Origin: Bacillota bacterium
Lineage (GTDB): Bacteria; Bacillota; Clostridia; Oscillospirales; Acutalibacteraceae
DNA length: 18,774 nt
Reading direction: 5' to 3'
NCBI GenBank assembly: GCA_023412715.1
Contig: JAEZCC010000033.1
Span: 1-18,774, forward strand
Every line of letters starts with the position of its first letter. Within the stretch, counting starts at the first letter, position 1. Positions 14,112 through 18,774 of this stretch are shown here, piece by piece. Under the pieces are notes generated by a model. It did not search any database. It was not told where the DNA came from and worked only from the letters and a program-made list of their open reading frames with translations. Both the position numbers and the translations under genes were made by a program.

Positions 14112-15410
14112 GTGGACTATGAGGAGGTCATCGCGAAAATCGAGTCGTGCCACCGCTTCGGCCCGAAGCCGGGGCTTGAGAACATGCGCGAGGTTCTCGC
14201 CCGGCTGGGCAATCCGCAGGAAAACATGAATTTTGTCCACGTGGCGGGCACGAACGGCAAGGGCACGACCTGCGCTCTGGTCGCTTCCATGCTGCAGAAA
14301 GCCGGCTGCCGCACCGGCCTTTATCTTTCGCCGCACGTCTGCGATTTCCGCGAGCGGATGCAGCTTGACGGTGCGATGATTCCGCGGGAAGAGCTTGTCT
14401 CGCTTGCGCAGGCCGTCCTGCCGCAGGCGGAGGAAATGGCGGCCGGGGGCAGACCGCTTTCCGAGTTCGAACTGATCACCGCGATGGCGTTCCTCTGGTT
14501 TGCGCGGAAGCGCTGCGACGCCGTCGTGCTGGAGGTCGGCCTCGGCGGCCGGCTGGACGCCACGAACGTGATTGAAAAGCCGATTGTTTCCGTCATCGCT
14601 TCCATCTCGCTCGATCACACCGAGGTCCTGGGGAATACGCTGGGGCAGATCGCCCGCGAAAAGTGCGGCATCATCAAAGAAGGCCGCCCGGTCGTCTGCT
14701 ACCCCGACGAGCCGCCGGAGGCGCTGGCCGTTATCCGGAAAACGGCGTCGGAGCGGCACAGCCGCCTTGTCGAGGCCTCGGAAGTTTCCGCCCGGCCGCT
14801 GCGTTCCGATCTCTCCGGGACCGTGCTGCTGTACGGCGGGCGGGAGCTGCGTCTGCCTTTTTTGGGCGATCATCAGGCCAGGAACGCAAAAACCGCCCTC
14901 GCGGTGCGCGAAGTCCTCTGCGGCCTCGGGTGGAATCTGACGCTTTCCGCGGTCGAAGCGGGCTTTGCGTCCGCCTGTCTGCCGGCGAGGCTGGAGGTTC
15001 TCTCCCAGTCGCCGCCGGTCATTCTCGACGGCGGGCACAACCCCGAAGGGACCGCTGCCCTGGCCGCCGCCGTGCGCCGGTATCTTCCCGGCAAGAAAGT
15101 GACTGCCCTCATGGGGATGCTGGCCGACAAAGACGCCCCTGCGGCGGTCAGAAATCTTGCCGGCGTCTTTTCCCGGGTCATAACCGTGCGGCCCTCTTCC
15201 GGCCGCGGCCTTGAGGCGCGGCGTCTGGCGGAGCTCTGGAAAAGCTGCGGCGCCGAGGCCGAACCTGCCCCGGATGTTCCGGATGCGCTGGACCGTGCGT
15301 TCTCCATTCTGGACCCCGGGCACGGCGCCCTTGTCGTCTGCGGTTCGCTCTACCTTGCCGGCGATGTGCGGGAAGCGCTCGCCGGACGGCTGAAAGCCCT
15401 GAAAAAATAA
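14112..15410 (+). CDS. folC: Folylpolyglutamate synthase / dihydrofolate synthase
   Basis: The 432-residue Mur-ligase-family enzyme adds glutamates to folates with ATP and in many bacteria also makes dihydrofolate from dihydropteroate. The ATP-binding P-loop AGTNGKGTT is at residues 45-53, LSPHV near 72-76, EVGLGGRLDATNV at 141-153, SLDHTEVLG at 167-174 and ILDGGHNPEG at 304-313. The length is typical. GTG 14112 is the start: AGGGGG lies nine bases upstream, and the encoded DYEEVIAKIESCHRFGPKPGLE is the usual N-terminus. The frame is open further upstream into valS but has no ribosome site there. It ends before a strong terminator, so valS-folC is a short functional pair as seen in many Bacillota. 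DHFS activity is not decidable from sequence. Confidence 0.97.
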   Translation: MDYEEVIAKIESCHRFGPKPGLENMREVLARLGNPQENMNFVHVAGTNGKGTTCALVASMLQKAGCRTGLYLSPHVCDFRERMQLDGAMIPREELVSLAQAVLPQAEEMAAGGRPLSEFELITAMAFLWFARKRCDAVVLEVGLGGRLDATNVIEKPIVSVIASISLDHTEVLGNTLGQIAREKCGIIKEGRPVVCYPDEPPEALAVIRKTASERHSRLVEASEVSARPLRSDLSGTVLLYGGRELRLPFLGDHQARNAKTALAVREVLCGLGWNLTLSAVEAGFASACLPARLEVLSQSPPVILDGGHNPEGTAALAAAVRRYLPGKKVTALMGMLADKDAPAAVRNLAGVFSRVITVRPSSGRGLEARRLAELWKSCGAEAEPAPDVPDALDRAFSILDPGHGALVVCGSLYLAGDVREALAGRLKALKK

Positions 15411-15446
15411 GCCGGGGCGCATAATTCGAGCAATATTTCATCGCCG

Positions 15447-15479
15447 TACCCTTATCTTTATAGATAAGGGTATTTTTTT
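15447..15479 (+). terminator. Rho-independent terminator after folC
   Basis: A perfect 11-bp stem (15447-15457 with 15462-15472) with a TTAT loop is followed by seven T. It insulates the spoIIA operon from folC. Confidence 0.95.
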
Positions 15480-15559
15480 ATGCAAAAAGGACATGCTAAT
15501 CAAAAATGCGGGAAACCGACGTTCCTTAATTTACCAATTTTTTTTGGAGGTGCTCCGGT

Positions 15560-15892
15560 ATGGGGGTCAGGCTGATCTTGAAAGAAAATGTGCTGACGGC
15601 GGTTCTGAGCGGAGAAATCGACCACCACTCCGCGCGGGAGATACGCACCGGCATCGACGAGACTGCGTCGAAGGTCAAACCTAAAAGGCTGATTCTTGAT
15701 TTTGGCGCGGTCCAGTTTATGGACAGTTCCGGCGTCGGGCTGATTATGGGCCGCTGCCGGCTGATGAGAATCTGGAACGGCGCGGTCGAAATCGTCAATC
15801 TTCCGCCGAAGATCGAGCGGATCGTCTCGCTTTCCGGTCTGGATCAGCTCTGCACAATCAAAAGGGAGGTCCACCATGAAACCGATGAATGA
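15560..15892 (+). CDS. spoIIAA: Anti-sigma F factor antagonist SpoIIAA
   Basis: The 110-residue STAS-domain protein releases sigma-F by binding SpoIIAB in the forespore. The phosphorylation site lies in FMDSSGVG; Ser57 corresponds to the serine phosphorylated by SpoIIAB and dephosphorylated by SpoIIE. LDFGAVQFMDSSGVGLIMGRCRLM and the final SLSGLDQLCTI segment are typical. ATG 15560 has GGAGGTG seven bases upstream. The GGAG of this site can pair with CTCC just before the start, forming a small hairpin. It is the first gene of a three-gene unit with spoIIAB (17-bp overlap) and sigF. In Bacillus this operon is driven by sigma-H; only a partial AGGACAT element (15488-15494) without a matching -10 is visible here. 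Confidence 0.97.
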   Translation: MGVRLILKENVLTAVLSGEIDHHSAREIRTGIDETASKVKPKRLILDFGAVQFMDSSGVGLIMGRCRLMRIWNGAVEIVNLPPKIERIVSLSGLDQLCTIKREVHHETDE

Positions 15893-16319
15893 AATGAGCC
15901 TTTCGTTCCCGAGCTGCTCTGCCAACGAAGCGTTCAGCCGGGCCGCGGTCGCCGCCTTCATTGCGCAGCTCGACCCTACGGTGGATGAGCTGTGCGACAT
16001 TAAGACGGCGGTTTCCGAAGCGGTGACGAACTGCATCGTGCATGCGTACCGCAACGCAATCGGCATGGTCTACATAAACTGCAAGCTGTTTGAAAACGGC
16101 CGGGTCGTCGTCAAAATACGCGACCGCGGCTGCGGGATTGAAGACGTCAAGCAGGCGATGCAGCCCATGTTCACCACTGCGGGGGAAGAACGCGCGGGCC
16201 TCGGATTCGCCGTGATGGAAAATTTCATGGACCGCCTTCATGTCGCGTCGACGCCCGGACGGGGGACTTCCGTCATTATGGAGAAGACGATTGCGCGGCG
16301 GCCGGTCAGCCATGGATAG
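15876..16319 (+). CDS. spoIIAB: Anti-sigma F factor SpoIIAB (serine kinase)
   Basis: The 147-residue GHKL-type protein binds sigma-F and holds it inactive, and phosphorylates SpoIIAA. The N box EAVTNCIVHAY is at residues 48-58, the G1 box DRGCGIED at 83-90, and the ATP lid/G2 region ERAGLGFAVMENFMD at 105-119, all intact. Its start overlaps the end of spoIIAA by 17 bp and has GGGAGGT five bases upstream; an internal ATG at codon 4 is an alternative. It overlaps sigF by 8 bp. Length and domain order match the family. The small C-terminal extension (IARRPVSHG) is slightly longer than in Bacillus and encodes the start region of sigF in another frame. Confidence 0.98.
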   Translation: MKPMNEMSLSFPSCSANEAFSRAAVAAFIAQLDPTVDELCDIKTAVSEAVTNCIVHAYRNAIGMVYINCKLFENGRVVVKIRDRGCGIEDVKQAMQPMFTTAGEERAGLGFAVMENFMDRLHVASTPGRGTSVIMEKTIARRPVSHG

Positions 16320-16962
16320 GGATCAGAAGGTCCGGGAAAACATCGGGCTGGTCCATTCGTGCGCCAGGCATTTCAAGGGCCGCGGAATTGAATACGACGA
16401 CCTTTTTCAGGCGGGGTGCCTCGGCCTTATCAAGGCAGTGGAGAATTTCGACCCGGAGAGGGGCGTCCGGTTTTCCACTTACGCCGTGCCGGTCATCCTG
16501 GGCGAAATCAAACGCCTGTTCCGCGACGGCGGCACGGTCAAGGTCGGCCGCAGCCTCAAAGAGCTTTCCGTCCGCGCCATGCGCGAGTCGGCGGCGTTCG
16601 CCGACCGGGAAGGAAGATCCCCCACGGTCGGGGAACTGGCCGAGTCTCTCGGCGTGGAGCCGGCGGAGGCGGCCGAGGCCCTCGGGGCGGCGCAGGTGCC
16701 GCTCTCCCTCACCATGGACGACGAGGACGGCGGCGGCCAGCTCGACATCGGCGTAGAGCCGGAAGACGACAAAATCGCCGAGCTGATCTCCTTAAAGCAG
16801 GTCGTGACCCAGCTGGAGCCCCGGGATCGCAAAATCATCGTCTTCCGCTATTTCAAAAGCCGCACGCAGTCGGAAACGGCTTCCGCCCTGGGGATGACCC
16901 AGGTGCAGGTTTCCCGGCGCGAAAAGAAGATTCTGCAGCAGCTGCGCGTGAAGCTTTCCTGA
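16312..16962 (+). CDS. sigF: Forespore RNA polymerase sigma-F factor
   Basis: The 216-residue sigma-70 family protein directs early forespore gene expression. Region 2 (about 11-82) contains IGLVHSCARHFKGRGIEYDDLFQAGCLGLIKAVENFDPERGVRFSTYAVPVILGEIKRLFRDGGTVKV-type sequence. Region 3 follows, and region 4 ends in TQSETASALGMTQVQVSRREKKIL with the helix-turn-helix. It is about 40 residues shorter than Bacillus sigma-F, missing the N-terminal segment before region 2, as far as recalled a form also found in other Oscillospirales. ATG 16312 overlaps spoIIAB by 8 bp and has no clear Shine-Dalgarno, so translational coupling to spoIIAB is likely, tying sigma to its inhibitor. Position after spoIIAA-spoIIAB identifies it as sigF rather than sigG. 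Confidence 0.96.
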   Translation: MDRDQKVRENIGLVHSCARHFKGRGIEYDDLFQAGCLGLIKAVENFDPERGVRFSTYAVPVILGEIKRLFRDGGTVKVGRSLKELSVRAMRESAAFADREGRSPTVGELAESLGVEPAEAAEALGAAQVPLSLTMDDEDGGGQLDIGVEPEDDKIAELISLKQVVTQLEPRDRKIIVFRYFKSRTQSETASALGMTQVQVSRREKKILQQLRVKLS

Positions 16963-17004
16963 AAAAAGAGAACAGGCATCCGGCCGCGGCGCCGGGTGCC
17001 TGTT
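16963..17004. terminator. Hairpin after the spoIIA operon
   Basis: AACAGGCATCCGGC (16971-16984) pairs with GCCGGGTGCCTGTT (16991-17004) with one G-U pair and a six-base loop. On the plus strand only TTTCGC follows, but on the minus strand CTCTTTTTTC follows, so it looks better suited to stop minus-strand transcription than sigF mRNA. It probably acts in both directions. Confidence 0.65.
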
Positions 17005-17036
17005 TCGCTGCATGTGAACTGGACGAAAACCGTTTT

Positions 17037-17065
17037 TTGTGCTACGCTTTCCGTAACGGTAAAAC
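17037..17065 (+). promoter_or_regulatory. Possible promoter of the YjbQ-family gene
   Basis: TTGTGC (17037-17042) and TAAAAC (17060-17065) are 17 bp apart, each a partial match. A CCGT-A-ACGG palindrome at 17051-17059 lies just before the -10. Confidence 0.35.
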
Positions 17066-17069
17066 GGCA

Positions 17070-17086
17070 TTTGACTGGAGGTCAAA
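17070..17086 (+). promoter_or_regulatory. Hairpin presenting the YjbQ ribosome binding site
   Basis: TTTGAC (17070-17075) and GTCAAA (17081-17086) are perfect complements around the loop TGGAG. The GGAGGT ribosome site begins in the loop and enters the right arm, eight bases before the ATG, so folding could modulate translation. Confidence 0.5.
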
Positions 17087-17090
17087 CAGG

Positions 17091-17507
17091 ATGAAATCTT
17101 ATCGGAAAGAGCTCCATTTTCATTTCCCGACCCGCAGGGGCATCACCAATATCACGCCGCAGGTGGAAGAGGCTCTGCGGGAAAGCGGGATCCGCGAGGG
17201 CCTTGTGCTTGTCAACGCCATGAACATCACTTCCAGCGTGTTCATCAACGACGACGAGAGCGGGCTTCATCACGACTACGAGGTGTGGCTCGAAAAGCTT
17301 GCGCCGGAAAAGCCCTACAGCCAGTACCGCCACAACGGGTTCGAAGACAACGCCGACGCCCACCTGAAACGCACGATCATGGGGCGCGAGGCCGTCGTCG
17401 CCGTGACGGAGGGAAAGCTGGATTTCGGAACGTGGGAGCAGATTTTTTATTTCGAGTTCGACGGAAAGCGGGACAAGCACGCGCTTATCAAAATCATCGG
17501 GGAATAA
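17091..17507 (+). CDS. YjbQ/UPF0047 family protein
   Basis: The 138-residue product matches the YjbQ family, annotated in some databases as secondary thiamine-phosphate synthase because E. coli YjbQ can weakly replace ThiE. Visible conserved parts are NAMNITSSVFINDDE (42-56), the HNGFEDNADAHLKRTIMGRE stretch (81-100) with conserved His/Asn/Asp residues, TEGKLDFGTWEQIFYFEFDG (106-125) and a basic C-terminus. Most relatives have LGTWQ and DGPR near the end, where this protein has FGTWE and DGKR, so it may belong to a side branch. ATG 17091 is chosen by GGAGGT eight bases upstream; the frame is open far upstream but overlaps sigF. No thiamine genes are nearby, and no riboswitch is visible, so the thiamine role is doubtful. 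Confidence 0.9.
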   Translation: MKSYRKELHFHFPTRRGITNITPQVEEALRESGIREGLVLVNAMNITSSVFINDDESGLHHDYEVWLEKLAPEKPYSQYRHNGFEDNADAHLKRTIMGREAVVAVTEGKLDFGTWEQIFYFEFDGKRDKHALIKIIGE

Positions 17508-17522
17508 GCCGCCCTGCGGGAA

Positions 17523-18443
17523 TCATTCGGCAATATCCCCGAGATTGTACGGCGTGTTCTGGTAGACGAAATAGTTCAGCCAGTTCGAGAACATCAGGAA
17601 TGCGTGGCTGCGCCAGACGAACGGCGGGCTGAGCGACGGGTCGTCGTTCGGAAAATAGTTCTGCGGGACCATCGGGTGCAGGCCCTTCCGGACGTCGCGC
17701 AGATATTCCTTTTTCAGCGTGTTCCGGTCGTATTCCTCGTGGCCGGTCACGAAGATCTGCCTCCCGTTTTTGGCGGAGACGATGTGAACGCCCGCGGCGT
17801 TGGATTCCGTGAGGATCTCCAGCTCCGGGCGCTTCAGAATATCCTCTTTTCTGACCTCGGTGTAGCGGGAATGCGGCGCCCAGAAGTTGTCGTCGAATCC
17901 CCGCACCAGCGGGTGAAGCGGGTTCAGGACCCGGTGCCGGAAGATGCCGGATATTTTCTGCGACAGCATGTATTTCGGAATGCCGTAGTGGTAGTACAGG
18001 CCGGCCTGGGCGCTCCAGCAGATATGGATGACGGAATAGACGTTCTTTTTGCTCCACTCCATGATCCTGCACAGCTCCGGCCAGTAGTCCACGTCCTCGA
18101 AGGCGAGCTTTTCCACCGGCGCGCCGGTCATAATCATGCCGTCGAATTTTTCGGATTCAATCTGCCGGAAGGTCTTATAAAAGGTATCGAGATACGAAGC
18201 GGGCGTGTTTTTCGATTTGTGCGAGAGCATCCGCAGCAGCACGACGTCAACCTGAAGCGGCGTGTTGCCCAGCAGGCGCAGAAGCTGCGTTTCGGTTTCC
18301 ACCTTGGTCGGCATCAGGTTCAGAATCACAATTTTCAGCGGCCGAATATCCTGAGATATGGCGCGTTCGTGCGTCATGACGAAGATATTTTCGCTTTCCA
18401 GCACTTTACCGGCCGGCAGCTCTGCCGGAATTTTAATCGGCAT
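17523..18443 (-). CDS. metA: Homoserine O-acyltransferase MetA, probable O-acetyltransferase
   Basis: The 306-residue cytosolic enzyme acylates homoserine for methionine synthesis. The nucleophile Cys142 lies in HICWSAQAG, and the catalytic His235 and Glu237 in VTGHEEYD. Residue 111 is Glu (in GAPVEKLAFEDVDYW). In studied MetA enzymes Glu111 goes with acetyl-CoA use and Gly111 with succinyl-CoA, so O-acetylhomoserine is the likely product despite the usual 'succinyltransferase' name. Length is typical. ATG at 18441-18443 has GGAGG seven bases upstream, and the protein starts MPIKIPAELPA as in the family; the frame extends six codons further to a TTG with no better site. Its own promoter lies 27 bp upstream, leaving no room for a SAM riboswitch. 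It converges with the YjbQ gene, 15 bp between stop codons. Confidence 0.97.
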   Translation of the reverse strand: MPIKIPAELPAGKVLESENIFVMTHERAISQDIRPLKIVILNLMPTKVETETQLLRLLGNTPLQVDVVLLRMLSHKSKNTPASYLDTFYKTFRQIESEKFDGMIMTGAPVEKLAFEDVDYWPELCRIMEWSKKNVYSVIHICWSAQAGLYYHYGIPKYMLSQKISGIFRHRVLNPLHPLVRGFDDNFWAPHSRYTEVRKEDILKRPELEILTESNAAGVHIVSAKNGRQIFVTGHEEYDRNTLKKEYLRDVRKGLHPMVPQNYFPNDDPSLSPPFVWRSHAFLMFSNWLNYFVYQNTPYNLGDIAE

Positions 18444-18469
18444 CTTTATTCCTCCCGTCAATGATTTTC

Positions 18470-18498
18470 ATTATACCAAGCGGGGGCGCCGGATGCAA
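18470..18498 (-). promoter_or_regulatory. Sigma-A promoter of metA
   Basis: On the minus strand TTGCAT (complement of 18493-18498) and a perfect TATAAT (complement of 18470-18475) are exactly 17 bp apart. The transcription start would be near 18463, giving a leader of only about 20 bases. Confidence 0.85.
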
Positions 18499-18531
18499 TT
18501 GTGCCGGGCCGCATGAAAAATAAAAAAATGG

Positions 18532-18560
18532 TTGACAGCGCTAACTGAAAGTGATAAACT
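18532..18560 (+). promoter_or_regulatory. Strong sigma-A promoter, probably of an rRNA operon
   Basis: A perfect TTGACA (18532-18537) and TAAACT (18555-18560) are 17 bp apart, the best -35 in the window. It points into the right-hand end, where rRNA-leader-like sequence follows and no open reading frame starts. Confidence 0.8.
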
Positions 18561-18774
18561 AGAGAAGCCGTCGAAAAACGGAACAAAATTTCCGGTAATT
18601 CGTTGAAAATGGATTTGGTTTTCTCCAATCTTCTGTGAATTATGACGGCATGGGACCTTGAAAATTAAACAACGATAAGGAAAAAGGAACCCGTAAAGGA
18701 CGAGAGTTTTAAGTACTTTCGGACAAGAGAAGAGAACTCTAAAAAATCTCAAAAGCGATACGTTGGCGTATCGA
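18561..18774 (+). other. Probable 16S rRNA leader (no rRNA reached)
   Basis: This stretch of over 200 bases has no gene on either strand. It contains CCTTGAAAATTAAACAACG (18656-18674), a form common in Clostridia and Bacilli just before rRNA genes, then AGAGTT/AACTCT arms (from about 18702 and 18734), and ends with CGATACG-TTGG-CGTATCG (18756-18773), a perfect 7-bp hairpin. The 16S 5' end (AGAGTTTGATC...) is not reached, so the identification is inferred. Confidence 0.6.

Noticed and set aside
15485..15516. Possible sigma-H promoter before spoIIAA (AAAAGGACAT ... GGGAAAC)
   Set aside because: The -35-like AGGACAT is suggestive, but the GAAA element is about 17 bp away instead of the roughly 13 expected and lacks the GAAT core. 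Not supported as a promoter.

Overview
The window looks like chromosomal DNA from an anaerobic, spore-forming member of the Clostridia, most likely an Oscillospirales/Ruminococcaceae-type organism. The inference rests on a complete spoIIAA-spoIIAB-sigF operon with a short sigma-F, a superoxide reductase, fairly high G+C coding sequence, frequent GTG/TTG starts with strong Shine-Dalgarno sequences, and many GC-rich hairpin terminators. No insertion sequence, prophage, CRISPR array or tRNA was seen. Species-level identity cannot be read from the sequence.

Layout. (1) 1-1442, minus strand: a two-iron superoxide reductase (desulfoferrodoxin) and a CinD/Frm2-type nitroreductase, with an AT-rich 38-bp imperfect palindrome upstream. 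(2) 1443-3293, minus: an EAL-CBS-GGDEF cyclic-di-GMP protein. (3) 3552-4235, minus: a Mn-type superoxide dismutase, divergent from a secreted Cys-rich CAP/SCP protein (4429-5499, plus). The shared control region carries two TTACA-N4-TGTAA palindromes. (4) 5704-6441, plus: a sirtuin deacetylase. (5) 6573-10633: a large secreted beta-solenoid/Ig-like protein, a cytoplasmic bactofilin, and a convergent membrane HExxH metallopeptidase (DUF3810). This looks like an envelope/cell-shape neighbourhood. (6) 10821-15410, plus: a LURP-one/YxjI-like protein, valyl-tRNA synthetase, and folylpolyglutamate synthase. (7) 15560-16962, plus: the forespore sigma-F regulatory operon. (8) 17091-17507, plus: a YjbQ-family protein. 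(9) 17523-18443, minus: MetA, which carries the residue associated with acetyl-CoA use. (10) 18532-18774, plus: a near-consensus promoter and leader that resemble the start of an rRNA operon; the window ends before any 16S sequence.

How the genes work together. SOR, SOD and the nitroreductase suggest an oxygen/redox-stress stretch. The spoIIA genes form a tightly overlapping three-gene unit with translational coupling. Most other genes are single transcription units, each with its own promoter or terminator. The items most worth a second look are: the alternating C-x4-C-x5 cysteine ladder in the CAP protein; the paired palindromes between sodA and the CAP gene; the solenoid/bactofilin/metallopeptidase cluster; the long palindrome near 1357; and a Shine-Dalgarno presented in a hairpin loop before yjbQ.
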